From assembly GCA_019802505.1 (NCBI GenBank), contig JAFMOC010000108.1:755001-819000 (forward strand): DNA of 64,000 nt. The letters run 5' to 3'. The first letter of the stretch is position 1; each line of letters begins with the position of its first letter. This DNA is from Corydoras sp. C115 (taxonomy: Eukaryota > Chordata > Actinopteri > Siluriformes > Callichthyidae). A model generated the notes under the pieces. That model made no database searches. It saw nothing but the letters and a program-made list of their open reading frames with translations, and was not told the origin of the DNA. Both the position numbers and the translations under genes were made by a program. Positions 37,615 to 42,763 of the stretch are shown here, piece after piece.

Positions 37615-38767
37615 TAAAATGGATGGCACGGTGGCTTAGTGGTTAGCACGTCCACCTCTCAGCGCGAGGAATTCCCGGTTTGAATCCCAATCTGGGTGGC
37701 GTTTCCATGTTCTCCCCGTGTCCGTGTGAGGGCTTCCTCCAGGATCTCCGGTTTCCTCCCACAGTCCAAAAACATTGATTTAAGGTAAATTGAATGCTCT
37801 TAATTGCCCCATATACCTGTAGTGTGTGTTTGTCTGTGTGAGTGAGTGTGCACAGCGATATATTGGCACCCTTGGTTGTATCTGCTCACCAAAAACATTC
37901 TCCCCTGGATGAGCATTGGGAACACCCCCCCCCCCGACCCTAGCAGAGGATTAAGTGGAAGATAATGAATGAATGACTATATGTAATATAAAAGTTTTAA
38001 TGGGTTTACAAACTTTGATAAATTCATACTGAATATTACCAAGTAGAAATGAGGACAACTTCAGTCTCGCCATCATCTCTTAACCTTTGGAACTTTTCAT
38101 TGCATAGGCACACTTATAAGTATGTAGTCCAGTTTGTTGTCCATCTCTTACAAATAGATAATGATAAAAAAAATAAAAAAATAAACCTTAGCAAATAAAA
38201 ATTGCTTTTACTTCACATTTCTGCAATGTTTCAATATAATGTTGCCAAATCATCACGAACATCATGGTTATTCAACCAACACTAAAGTATTTCTTTATCT
38301 GTTTAGAAGGTCATTTCTCATTCTGGACTTTGTGTCCTGTAAAGGCCTTGAACACCTCATTTGTATTAGTTATACATTTACTACAAAACCTTCGATTAAC
38401 TGCTAAATGAACTAATAAAAGCGTTACCGACATCGACGTCTTTTTATTAAGGTTTCAACAAATGGTTTGCAGTTTAGTGCCTTATTATTACGTTCTTTAT
38501 TAGTTTCTTACTGCATAAGTTTCATTTAAATGACAGCAAACCAGTCTGCTAGCACGTCTGCTACATTTAGCACTGCAATGAGTTCATGTCTGTTCAATAA
38601 ACAGCTAATTAAAATGGAAAACATACCAGGTACAGGGGAGCATATATTTTGAAGGAGACCTCCAGAGCACCGGCTGTCACCTGCAGTGTGGAAAGAATAC
38701 ACGACGAACTCCATGTGTGCCCGATCTCATAGCAGCTATGCGGTATAGACTTACTGAGAGCAGCCAT
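1740..38767 (-). CDS. tmem135: Transmembrane protein 135, 15 coding exons
   Basis: Multi-pass membrane protein of peroxisomes and mitochondria, known in mammals as PMP52 and linked to mitochondrial dynamics and lipid handling. Coding exons, 5' to 3' on the minus strand: 38627-38767, 31031-31158, 29210-29302, 22084-22117, 21846-21911, 21327-21373, 19605-19646, 19326-19493, 18247-18316, 17855-18022, 8858-8921, 8703-8779, 8462-8560, 1967-2034, 1740-1869. All joins are GT-AG, phase is kept throughout, and the sum is 1395 nt (464 aa; human is about 458). The start gives MAALSKSIPHSCYEIGHTW, the family's N-terminus. Exon 9 carries the cysteine-rich CKHGPRHRCCKHY stretch, exon 10 encodes FIRMFSVGYLIQCC and FQLGAFLGSFVSIYK, and the last exon ends DPRYMMVPPVDLQLS. 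Exon 8 encodes a hydrophilic loop that looks poorly conserved. Identity rests on recalled human TMEM135 sequence. No disabling mutation was seen. Confidence 0.93.
2035..2392. other. tmem135 intron 14, unannotated part
   Basis: AT-rich intronic sequence between exon 14 and the first SINE copy. I see no coding or repeat structure in it. Confidence 0.5.
2393..2740 (+). mobile_element. HE1-like tRNA-derived SINE, copy 1
   Basis: The 5' end reads like a tRNA gene: A-box region GTGGTTAGCACG and B-box region GGTTTGAATCC. Next comes the conserved core around TTTCCTCCCACAGTCCAAA (cf. the HE1/V-SINE superfamily), a 3' body ending GGGAGATAATGAATGAATG, and an (AATG)n tail. More than a dozen related copies occur in the window, on both strands. 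Reading frames inside it are not genes. Confidence 0.85.
2815..5455 (-). mobile_element. Degenerate LINE, 5'-truncated (I/Nimb-like)
   Basis: A decayed non-LTR retrotransposon on the minus strand with domains in the expected order. About 5440-5330 encodes CCHC knuckles (CCKCGEEEHGPDCQ, then CTNCAENHS). About 5160-5100 encodes the endonuclease motif MGDFNSHNFLWG. About 4728-4540 has the PWFNNECKIAIKAYHK linker, 3733-3542 the reverse transcriptase active site YVDDLCICS, 3381-3147 an RNase H-like piece (WIHSHCNVVGNEKAD), and 3088-2813 the C-terminal cysteine region (CFIGHTTMTHG, ICHNCG). Many frameshifts and stops break it. A gag-type ORF1 plus RNase H suggests the I superfamily; the exact clade is inference. 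Confidence 0.75.
5460..5610 (+). mobile_element. Diverged SINE-like copy
   Basis: GTGGCATGGTGGTGCAGTGG, followed by CATGTTCTCCCATG and CCCCACAGTCGAAAAA, follows the order of the HE1-like SINE found elsewhere in the window. The B box is decayed and the 3' half is missing. It abuts the truncated 5' end of the neighbouring LINE. Confidence 0.45.
5828..8326. mobile_element. Non-autonomous hAT element, split by a LINE
   Basis: The ends are inverted repeats: TAGGGATGTAACGGTACC on the left, and the complement of TAGGGATGTAACAGTACTAA on the right. They are flanked by an 8-bp duplication, CTATTTCA at 5820-5827 and CTATTTAA at 8327-8334 (7 of 8). The 8-bp duplication and TAGGG termini are hAT hallmarks. 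About 2.0 kb of the length is a LINE inserted at 6082-8079, leaving roughly 490 bp of hAT DNA with no transposase. Confidence 0.75.
6082..8079 (-). mobile_element. Internally deleted LINE with ORF1, inside a hAT
   Basis: Flanked by a 13-bp duplication, GGGTAGAAGATTA at 6069-6081 and 8080-8092, so both ends are defined. The 5' end is at the right. ORF1 begins near 7654 (MNTKHTSKRKLLDYENEQ) and carries CCHC knuckles at about 7110-6950 (CYKCQKCGHGSAGC, CRNCGGAHAAS). The ORF2 start (IIQWNCRGLRANPE) lies near 6510-6450. Within a few dozen codons the sequence jumps to C-terminal ORF2 sequence (about 6340-6240, RRIDQVVLRYL), so nearly all of ORF2 is deleted. The 3' tail is AAATAAATAAATGAATAA. Same family type as the copies at 2815-5455 and 25640-28720. 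Confidence 0.7.
8922..9168. other. tmem135 intron 10, 3' of exon 11
   Basis: AT-rich intronic sequence. Nothing recognised. Confidence 0.4.
9169..9309. repeat. Teleost interspersed repeat fragment
   Basis: Contains GCAAGGCCCTTAACCC and CAGTATCATGGCTAAACCTG, a sequence style I recall from common fish interspersed repeats. It is cut by the hAT element beginning at 9310 and may resume after 11877. Confidence 0.4.
9825..11441 (-). mobile_element. Complete Tc1-like transposon
   Basis: The inverted ends begin CAGTTGTGATCAAATTTATT and run through CAACCCCCA. Both ends are flanked by TA (9823-9824 and 11442-11443), the Tc1/mariner target. The element is 1617 bp and encloses one uninterrupted transposase gene. 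All parts of a mobile Tc1 element appear present. Confidence 0.9.
10037..11077 (-). CDS. Tc1-like transposase, intact, DD34E
   Basis: A 346-residue uninterrupted transposase, normal length for Tc1-like enzymes of fish. Residues about 1-115 form the paired-like DNA-binding region: a first helix-turn-helix ending near RDTIGSIIRKF, a GRGRKK hook at 61-66, and a second helix-turn-helix. The catalytic DDE domain follows, with D157 in WSDETK, D248 in RQDNDPKHT and E283 in DLNPIENLW, a spacing of 34 residues. The glycine-rich box GGGSIMLWG is at 192-200. Translation may start at the first Met or at M5 (MVKAREWSQ), the family's usual start. It would cut and paste the surrounding element at TA. Whether it is active cannot be told from sequence alone. 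Confidence 0.92.
   Translation of the reverse strand: MFTSMVKAREWSQKTREEVIALHKNGNGYKKIAKLLNIPRDTIGSIIRKFKLKGTVETLPGRGRKKILTATAVRYLKRNVEKNPRVTAKELKKDLSDVGTEVSAQTIRRALHNEDLHARTPRRTPLLTPKNKKSRLQYAKSHVDKPQRFWDSVLWSDETKLELFGTMDQRYVWRRKNQAYEQKNTLPTVKHGGGSIMLWGCFASNGTGKLQRVQGIMNSLQYQEILEENVMESVTNLRLGRRWTFRQDNDPKHTPKSTRAWLNMKGWNILEWPSQSPDLNPIENLWWDLKKAVAVRKPKNVTELEAFAHEEWAKIPIGRCKTLVSSYASRLKAVITGKGCCTLSKK
12093..13218 (-). mobile_element. Tc1-like transposon with shortened transposase
   Basis: Inverted ends CACTCACTGGCCACTTTATT / CACTCACCGGCCACTTTATT continue to AGGTACACC and are flanked by TA at 12091-12092 and 13219-13220. The element is 1126 bp and lies in the 3' UTR of a LINE. It contains one open reading frame with an internal in-frame deletion. 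Confidence 0.88.
12125..13072 (-). CDS. Tc1-like transposase with in-frame deletion
   Basis: A 315-residue open frame. The N-terminal helix-turn-helix region (SISETAELLGFSRTTISRVY at 24-43) and catalytic residues D155 (WSDESR), D215 (FQQDNAPCH) and E252 (DLNPIEHLWD) are present. The last two are separated by 36 residues, as in DD36E-type Tc1 relatives. The interval between the two aspartates is only 59 residues, against 90 in the intact transposase at 10037-11077, and the expected GGGxxMxWG box is absent at the QQHESMPIEHRCNATAY junction. About 30 residues appear to be missing in frame, so the enzyme is probably inactive despite its open frame. Confidence 0.85.
   Translation of the reverse strand: MGKKGDLSAFERGMVVCARRAGLSISETAELLGFSRTTISRVYREWSEKEKTSSERQFCGQKCLVDARGQRRMARLVRADRKATVTQIATRYNQGRQKSISERTVRRTLRQMGYSSRRPHRVPLLSAKNRKLRPQFAQAHRNWTIEDWKNVAWSDESRFLLQHSDGRVRIWRQQHESMPIEHRCNATAYLSIVADHVHPFMTTMYPTSDGYFQQDNAPCHKAGIISDWFLEHDNEFTVLKWPPQSPDLNPIEHLWDVMERGIRIMDVQPTNLQQLCDAIMSIWTKLSEECFQHLVESMPRRIEAVRKAKGGPTRY
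13340..13460. repeat. Short tandem units in LINE 3' UTR
   Basis: AACAATAAACATTCAAGTAAT recurs about three times between 13348 and 13447, partly interrupted by a poly(T)/C stretch. It lies just 3' of the LINE coding remains. Confidence 0.6.
13455..14500 (-). pseudogene. LINE reverse transcriptase, C-terminal half
   Basis: The open segment 14425-13529 encodes MLFIDFSSAFNAIIPQHL, then the APQGCVLSPLLF box and the active site FADDT, followed by thumb-like sequence (NTKFLGVHLVEDLTW). The reading frame shifts near 13560 and continues as YRSIQANPSRLRNSFFPQA to about 13450, the normal C-terminus for this LINE type. A second frameshift near 14480 separates it from the N-terminal half. Confidence 0.8.
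14442..15251 (-). pseudogene. LINE reverse transcriptase, N-terminal half
   Basis: Open frame with the linker KPWMTTEVRALLRDRDSAFK, the region RMWQGIQTITNYRT, and the early RT motifs (VNPRKAAGSENIPGRVL; PMPKKSPVSCLNDYRPVALT). It is out of frame with the downstream half by a small indel and lacks the full FAYR box region, so the polymerase is broken. Confidence 0.8.
15252..15743 (-). pseudogene. LINE endonuclease remnant
   Basis: Encodes AGVRTRLTTKP, LLSNVCSLENKLDCIRLQRT and, after a frameshift, GGGMCVYINTEWCKN with FMIVQCRPFYLP. This is the apurinic-type endonuclease region that precedes the reverse transcriptase. The N-terminus is lost through 5' truncation and part of the C-terminal half is deleted around 15290. 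Confidence 0.7.
15746..16527. other. Intronic sequence between two LINEs
   Basis: No gene seen. A short stretch near 16120-16160 (GATTAGAGGTAATT, then GCTGGCGGCTCC) resembles 11930-11960, so both may belong to one older repeat. Confidence 0.35.
16528..17575 (+). mobile_element. Rex3-like (RTE clade) LINE, truncated and broken
   Basis: Plus-strand RT remains: WKEYFKNLLNPTN, RASGVDEIRPEYLKALE, WQTGVVVPLFKKEGG at 16620-16920; then, in shifted frames, LLSLPGKVYAG, CFVDLEKAFDCVPW (about 17130-17175), YGVHGFLLQAIQSLYS, and VDDVVLLASSGCELQLLLDRF with MKISTSKSEAMVLSRKR (17310-17450). Most of the segment between the LEKAFD box and the VDDVV box is deleted. It ends CCGCGACCCGAACCCCGGCC with a (TGGA)n tail at 17553-17567, typical of Rex3. 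Confidence 0.82.
18317..19325. other. tmem135 intron 8, no gene seen
   Basis: AT-rich. A tandemly duplicated short segment (AGATTTACATTAAAA) occurs around 18720-18775. Nothing else recognised. Confidence 0.4.
19855..20003. repeat. (TA)n microsatellite with ATGAT interruptions
   Basis: Alternating TA and TATATGA units in tmem135 intron 6, directly 5' of a hAT element. Reading frames here are meaningless. Confidence 0.9.
20007..20860 (+). mobile_element. hAT element remnant with BED-finger coding DNA
   Basis: Starts AAGGGCTGCAACAACGAATC, a hAT-type terminus. From about 20195 it matches the copy at 31860-32240 that encodes a BED zinc finger, here disrupted. The 3' part (20690-20850) matches the reverse complement of 28309-28560, the 3' end of the same family. 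The element is therefore an internally deleted hAT-Ac-like copy lacking the catalytic domain. Confidence 0.65.
20890..21290 (-). mobile_element. L2-like LINE 3' fragment
   Basis: On the minus strand 21185-20925 encodes a frame starting FNQPKQ, matching the RT C-terminal part also seen at 60156-60425 and 50485-50817. The AAGTTACTTTGGATAAA sequence at the left resembles the L2-type 3' tail. It ends about 35 bp from tmem135 exon 6. Confidence 0.55.
22118..23670. other. tmem135 intron 3, first part
   Basis: No gene or recognised repeat. A GC-richer stretch at 22595-22830 could be an old repeat, but I cannot name it. Confidence 0.35.
23674..24162 (+). mobile_element. PIF/Harbinger element, non-autonomous
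   Basis: Inverted ends AGGCTCATTTATGCTC and complement of AGCCTCATTTATACTC, followed by CGTACGGA-like sequence, with TTA duplicated on both sides (23671-23673, 24163-24165). TTA duplication and these ends fit teleost Harbinger elements. It keeps the start of a MADF/Myb-type accessory gene but no nuclease. Confidence 0.8.
23874..24116 (+). pseudogene. MADF-like fragment of Harbinger accessory gene
   Basis: The frame starting MAELFEDRLCKLVRNFNHLY resembles the first helices of a MADF (Myb/SANT-like) DNA-binding domain, usual in the second Harbinger protein. The typical second half of the domain is replaced by unrelated sequence (PPPSPSLIFTLNC), and the frame stops after about 80 residues. Probably a deletion derivative rather than a host gene. 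Confidence 0.55.
24166..25040. other. Intronic sequence, nothing recognised
   Basis: AT-rich sequence in tmem135 intron 3, with no coding signal longer than expected by chance. Confidence 0.35.
25040..25485 (-). mobile_element. RLE-type LINE, C-terminal fragment
   Basis: 25482-25147 on the minus strand is one open frame encoding ELTVPWEDRIEEANERK, then KYAELVTECRSKGWKAR, PVEVGCRGFVGQSL and EAAEKASRWLWIRRGDPW before a stop. The ELTVPWE motif and PVEVGCRGF region belong to the C-terminal restriction-like endonuclease of R2/R4/NeSL-type LINEs (cf. teleost Rex6). Only the end of ORF2 and a short 3' UTR remain. Confidence 0.6.
26705..27728. mobile_element. hAT element inserted in the LINE RT
   Basis: Flanked by an exact 8-bp duplication ATCTACAT (26697-26704 and 27729-27736). 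The right end reads CAGGGGTGCCCACACTTTTC inward, a terminus common among teleost hAT elements; the left end is more diverged (CAAGGGGG, then GGGGTGTC). It carries a poly(G) run at about 27097-27111 and a SINE at 27183-27490. No transposase. Confidence 0.75.
27183..27490 (+). mobile_element. HE1-like SINE, copy inside the hAT
   Basis: Same order of tRNA-like head, TTTCTTCCCACAGTCCAAAA core and CTGTCCTGGGTGTATCTGCC-like body. The 3' tail is lost. A 28-bp stretch around CATGGCATGAATTCTCCAAA is duplicated in tandem at 27331-27380. Confidence 0.8.
28309..28570 (-). mobile_element. hAT 3' end fragment
   Basis: Starts TAGGGCTGCACTAATGATTA and continues with ATCGATTGATTATTTTTCCG. The following 200 bp is the reverse complement of the 3' part of the hAT at 20007-20860. 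It contains a poly(A) run at 28518-28537. Confidence 0.6.
29303..30020. other. tmem135 intron 2, unannotated part
   Basis: AT-rich, no gene. Two copies of CATTACTGGACATTACTGG-like sequence near 29440 are a trivial local duplication. Confidence 0.35.
30030..30650 (+). repeat. Teleost interspersed repeat, 3' tail type GCGCTATATAAATAAA
   Basis: Contains CCTGGCCGCTCAAGGAGGAT, CCTCCCAAGGTTTCTTCTTT, TTTTTTCTTGCCACTGTCGC and the end TAAAAAAGCGCTATATAAATAAATAACTTG. Related minus-strand pieces lie at 54728-54950 and 55985-56130. It is a dispersed repeat, probably a LINE 3' end, and not a gene despite two short open frames. Confidence 0.6.
31159..31840. other. tmem135 intron 1, unannotated part
   Basis: AT-rich intronic sequence. 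Nothing recognised. Confidence 0.4.
31845..32240 (+). mobile_element. hAT 5' fragment with BED zinc-finger coding DNA
   Basis: Matches 20050-20420 along most of its length. From 32011 it encodes MADAEKSF, then in nearby frames KVWEHFTQLKSV, CKLCGN and KEHLIRKHG, the W, C-x2-C and H-x-H elements of a BED finger as found at the N-terminus of hAT transposases. Frameshifts and a stop break it. The catalytic region is absent. Confidence 0.65.
32905..32995 (-). mobile_element. SINE head fragment
   Basis: On the minus strand it reads the SINE head: CTTCTCAGCACTGGGGATCC, then GGTTTGAATC and TTTCCCTGTTCTCCCTG. The 3' half is missing. Confidence 0.65.
33130..33180 (+). repeat. L2-type 3' tail
   Basis: TTTGTAAGTCACTTTGGATA followed by AAAGTGTCTGCTAAATGACT. 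The same tail is at 36774-36825, 56170-56222 and 63147-63200. Confidence 0.6.
33523..33609. repeat. (TA)n microsatellite
   Basis: About 40 TA units preceded by CATACATACACACACA. It abuts the left end of a Tc1 element, which targets TA. Confidence 0.95.
34300..36240 (+). pseudogene. Tc1 transposase, frameshifted, split by a hAT
   Basis: 5' part from about 34306 (MVISKETAQNA, then shifted frames with RKTSKRQDRILK and SSAELAQEWQQAGV). After the hAT it resumes near 35530 (RPLLSRKNIRDRLIF-like sequence at 35590-35640; FSDESPF near 35690; MNKEWYQNLLREQLL and LFQHDGAPGHKVKV at 35860-35990) and ends near 36240. The first catalytic D (DESPF) and the second (QHDGAPGH) are visible. Frameshifts prevent a single product. 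Confidence 0.75.
34597..35521 (-). mobile_element. Inner non-autonomous hAT element
   Basis: Starts TAGTGATCGACCGA; the right end reads TAGTGATCGACCGATTGATC inward. It has an exact 8-bp duplication ATCTGCAT at 34589-34596 and 35522-35529. It is 925 bp, the same family as 9310-11877 but in reverse orientation relative to that copy. It carries an AATAAT microsatellite at 34720-34750. Confidence 0.88.
36460..37440 (+). pseudogene. Outer Tc1 transposase, broken
   Basis: Starts near 36462 (MARKKSSQVKKHE). A poly(A) run at 36603-36625 lies within the first helix-turn-helix region. A stretch with the L2-type tail AAGTCGCTTTGGATAAA is inserted at about 36740-36830. The catalytic part follows: SDESKFEIFG near 37025, GGGDVMLWGCLAG at 37128-37166, FQPDNDPKHTS at 37287-37320, and the C-terminus INRMPRVCEAVIKAKGGYFE ending at 37441. 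The NPIENLW motif is deleted between DPKHTS and the C-terminus, so it cannot be active. Confidence 0.8.
37579..37612. repeat. (TG)n microsatellite
   Basis: About 16 TG units between the outer Tc1 and the next SINE. Confidence 0.9.
37622..37975 (+). mobile_element. HE1-like SINE, tmem135 intron 1
   Basis: Head GGCACGGTGGCTTAGTGGTT, B box GGTTTGAATCC, core TTTCCTCCCACAGTCCAAAA, tail GAAGATAATGAATGAATG. Moderately diverged in the body, with a C-run at 37925-37935. Confidence 0.85.
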
Positions 38768-38854
38768 GTTTGCTGATAAGCCGAGAGCGCGCCCGCTAAA
38801 GTAGTCCTTATTATGCGCGCTCCCGCAGTAGAGTGCGTCTGTGTGCGCGTCTGT
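38768..38854 (-). promoter_or_regulatory. tmem135 5' UTR / core promoter remnant
   Basis: The 87 bp upstream of the start codon are rich in CpG (several GCGCGC and GCGCGT groups), unlike the surrounding AT-rich DNA, as expected for a CpG promoter. It ends abruptly at a hAT insertion. No TATA box seen. Confidence 0.45.
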
Positions 38855-40452
38855 TAGAGCTGTGCGATACCAAGAATTTTGGTATCGATCCGATACCAAG
38901 TAAATACAGGGCCAATATCGCGATATTCGATACCGATACTTTTTAATATTTAAGCTTCATTGGTCCAAAAAAACCTAGTGTAACTGCCTACTTAAGCAGT
39001 TTATATTTTTAATTGGTTTAAAGTTTGCAAAATTCTATAATAGTGTATAATAGAACTTCTGTTCTTTTAAGAACATTGACAATGTTAATTTCCATGGTTA
39101 CACTGCTAATTACCGCGGTTACCACGTTACAAAGGTTCCAAAGTTAGCAAAGTTAGTTCCAAAGGGTCATTCAGGGGCTGAAGACCAGCAGGTTATGACT
39201 TGAAAACATAGCTCTCTTTGATATTTCATGCAGCCAATGAGGTTTCTTACATTGTAATTGATATGTAATTACAGTTCTAAATCAAGATGTAAATTCGTGT
39301 GATAAAACCAACAAAGGATCTTAAGATTAATAATCTACAATATGTAAATTGCTCATTGTATATTTGTTTATTTGATTTATGTTACAGTTCTTACGGTTGG
39401 GTGTAAGGTTATGTACAAAGTGTGCAACTCGAGAATAAACCTAATCAGTATTGGCAAGAATATTTGTGCTGTCGACTTTGAATCTGAGGGAGCTACACCT
39501 AGTAAAGAATTTCGACAAACATTGTAGGTGACAACAAAATAATGTATCCCAATCAACATCTTTGTTTAGAAACAATGGAACAGTAATAAAACAAAGTTTG
39601 CTTTAACGTGAGGAAAATATATATTTTTGAGGTACAAAAGGAGAAATGACAATACAAATATAAAGTAAAAATGCTCCCCTCACTAGACAGTTTTTTCTTT
39701 CTTTGTTTCTTTTTTTCAAATAGAATTGTTCTTAGGCAAAACAATAAAAAATAAATTTTCTTCCTTTCAGTGCATTTCTGTTTTTTCTTAAATAAACAGA
39801 GTGTTAAAAAAGTATCACTTAATACAACTTAAAACAAAATTTTCTGAGGTTAGAGAGCTAACAAACCTCAGTACAACAAAATTTACACACCACAACATAT
39901 TCGGTGAGCAGATATTTTCTCAAGTTGAACAATACAATTGCGTAATAGAAAGAAAAGGGACTTTTTTTAACTTCAGTGCACTTCTGGCTTTAAGCAAAAT
40001 AAAATCAATAAGTGAAAATTAAAGTATAAATCCCCCCCCCCCATTTAGAACAAAGGATTAGAGGTTTTTATTTAAGAACAGTATCATGTTCACATTTTGG
40101 GGTTTCAGTGACATTCGCCTGATGTTCAGTAGCTGTCCTGTCTTTGAAAAAAGCCTCTCATCTTTTTTTATCTCCCACTCGAGTCTCTCTCTCCGGACTG
40201 TGACGTGTCGACTTGGGCGGATCAGGCTGAGCCCATGTGGCCGCTGTGTCACGTGACTGTGCAACAACAAAAGTGTGTGTGTGTGTGTGTGCCTGTGCCA
40301 CAGTGATATCAGCGTTACAGACTCAGAGAATAGACTTTGATAAATCGGCGTGCGCACAAAAAACTTGAGTATTGATATTTTTACGCAAGTATTGTTCAAT
40401 ACCAGCGTTGGTATCGATATTATCGATATTTGTATCGATCCGCACAGCTCTA
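38855..40452. mobile_element. hAT element directly upstream of tmem135
   Basis: Perfect 12-bp inverted ends TAGAGCTGTGCG at 38855-38866 and complement at 40441-40452, continuing with alternating ATCGATA-rich subterminal repeats on both sides. It is flanked by GCGTCTGT (38847-38854) and GTGTCTGT (40453-40460), a 7 of 8 match of the length typical of hAT. It is 1598 bp with no transposase frame, so non-autonomous. Confidence 0.85.
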
Positions 40453-40460
40453 GTGTCTGT

Positions 40461-40857
40461 GTGTCTGTGCCCTCAGGTGCAGTGTGAAATATCCATAGCC
40501 ACTCATGATTTGGGGTGCAAGTGTTAGTGAACTATGCTTTCTTAAATCCAAGTTCAGTGCAATAGTCTACCAGAATGTTTTAGAGGACTTCATGTTTCTT
40601 TTGTTTAGGATCTGTATGGAGATACAGATTTCATCTTTTAGGTTGACTTGGCCCCTGCCCATGCAGCCAGAGGCACCAAAACCTGGTTTGATGCCCTTGC
40701 CATCACAGGGCTTGAGTGAAAATAAACAAATAATGTCTTGAAATCATTTCAATTGTGGGCCCTAATCATAGAATCTATGAAAGCTAAAATTTTGTAATGA
40801 AATTATGGAAATTAGTGAACTTTTCCTTGATATTAATTTTTTTTTGGAAAGGGTCAG

Positions 40858-40903
<46 letters not shown>

Positions 40904-41597
40904 TAAATTTAAACACACACTGAATATAGATGTTCTTATTGTTTCTGCTGTTTTTATTTTGGTAGCTGCATTTGAGTAACAATAAATTTAAGTTAAAACA
41001 AATGAACATAATTTAAACCCACTTTTTGTCTGCAATAATTTTATGTCAAAACCCTGAAATCAAACTTTCTGTCCTTTAAGAAGCTTAATATGAAGGTCGA
41101 CAAAACTTCTGCTTAAGATTTAACCAATTTCTTACAAAATTGAACCCTGGTCTAGCAACCAAACATGTGCAATGGCACAAAAAGCCAAAATTAATGTTGT
41201 TAACAAACATATCAGAGCAATGTAATGTTTCCAGACCATGGAGTATAAACTTATTTATCAGAAAACAGATAGCTGATTAATTTGTACTTAAAAGTAACAC
41301 ACAGCACCACAATTATAGCTCTAATAATAGTATTACCAGGGAAGATTCTTAGCATAACATGAATGCAGGCTGACTGAAAATGATGCTCAGTTTTAAAACA
41401 AGAAATGGATGAAACGGTGTATATCAGAGGTCAGTCATTTATAACTGTTGAATTAGATATTTAAAATTTCCTAAAATATACTATTACACAAGACCAAATA
41501 AACTAAACATTGTGCAGCAATGGTTTTAATATTTTCACACAACAAATTAAATCAAATTTAATAAAACCTCTCAGGTGGTCACAAACATTTATTATAT

Positions 41598-41654
<57 letters not shown>

Positions 41655-42763
41655 AATTTCTCATTATTTTAAAAAGTGGCTTTTTATTATACTGTACTTA
41701 GTCATCTGTTTGGTATTGTCACCATCTAAGGGTATTATCATTTCCTTTAAAAAATATTTTATGTTTGTTGTTTTGGTGCAGCCAATCACTGTATTACATT
41801 TCTTTTTTTATTTAGATGCAGTATTAAATCCATATTCAATAAAATCAATCCCTATTATTATCTCCTAGAAAGCTATTTTGGTTGTTCTTTACAATTTGCC
41901 TTCATATATATATTCATAAATTCATTCATTGTCCGCTTAGTCCTTTATTAGGGCAGGGTTCCTCATGCCCATCCAGGGGAGAATGCTTCGGGCACAGGAC
42001 AGACAGACAGAGACACATACACACTATATGGGGCAATTCAGGGCAGAAACCCACACAGACACAGTGAGAATATGGGGTTCAGATTTGGATTTGAACTTTC
42101 ACATATCATATTACACAATGATTACCATGTTTTTTTTGGCTCATATATAATCACTTATATTGTCTGTTGATGAATCCTATACATCAGATAAATTTGACAA
42201 CACTAACAGTGATCAACAACTTCATGGTGTGAAATAAATCAGCCTCTTGGTTTGTTTAAAGCGTGAAAAAAGATGGTAGTGAGTAAACAAGTGAAACATC
42301 ATCCCCAATATACATGGGCATAAAGTATGTCAGAATTGATTTATTTGGCTGTGTGTCAGATCTGTCCAGGGTGTGTCCCCTACTTTTGTCCCAAGAGCTC
42401 TGTGACAAGCTCCAAAACCAGGGTTATAAAAATCAACTAATTAATGAATGTGTTGAATAGAAAAACATTTAGTCACCAAGCACCATACTGTGATTTTCAA
42501 CAAATAAGAAGGTAAAGTTACACCTCAAACGAAAAGGTGGAAAATTTTCATTAAGCTAAAAATGTGTAAGTAACTTGCTATAGATAAGTCCATGTGAGTT
42601 GTTAAAAAAAAGAGTTAATACTTGTATTTAACCAGATTTGCACAAAAAAAAAAACATTATGCAGTCATACAGTAAGTGTTCATGCAAATCTCATCTTCAC
42701 ACCCCAGTGCAAAAGCTCACACAAAAACATACAGGGCACCTGTCCCATTTAAAGGTTTTCTGA
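40461..42763. other. Interval between tmem135 and cct8
   Basis: AT-rich; (TA)n tracts at 40861-40898 and 41598-41648, and a SINE fragment at 41925-42105. A candidate poly(A) signal for cct8, AATAAA on the minus strand, is at 42340-42345, about 420 bp past its stop codon. No further gene seen. Confidence 0.5.
41925..42105 (-). mobile_element. SINE fragment with internal deletions
   Basis: Reads the SINE 3' body in reverse (ATGCCCATCCAGGGGAGAAT, then ATATGGGGCAATTC, CAGAAACCCACACAGACACA and a decayed head). The core with CCCACAGTCC is missing. Confidence 0.65.
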
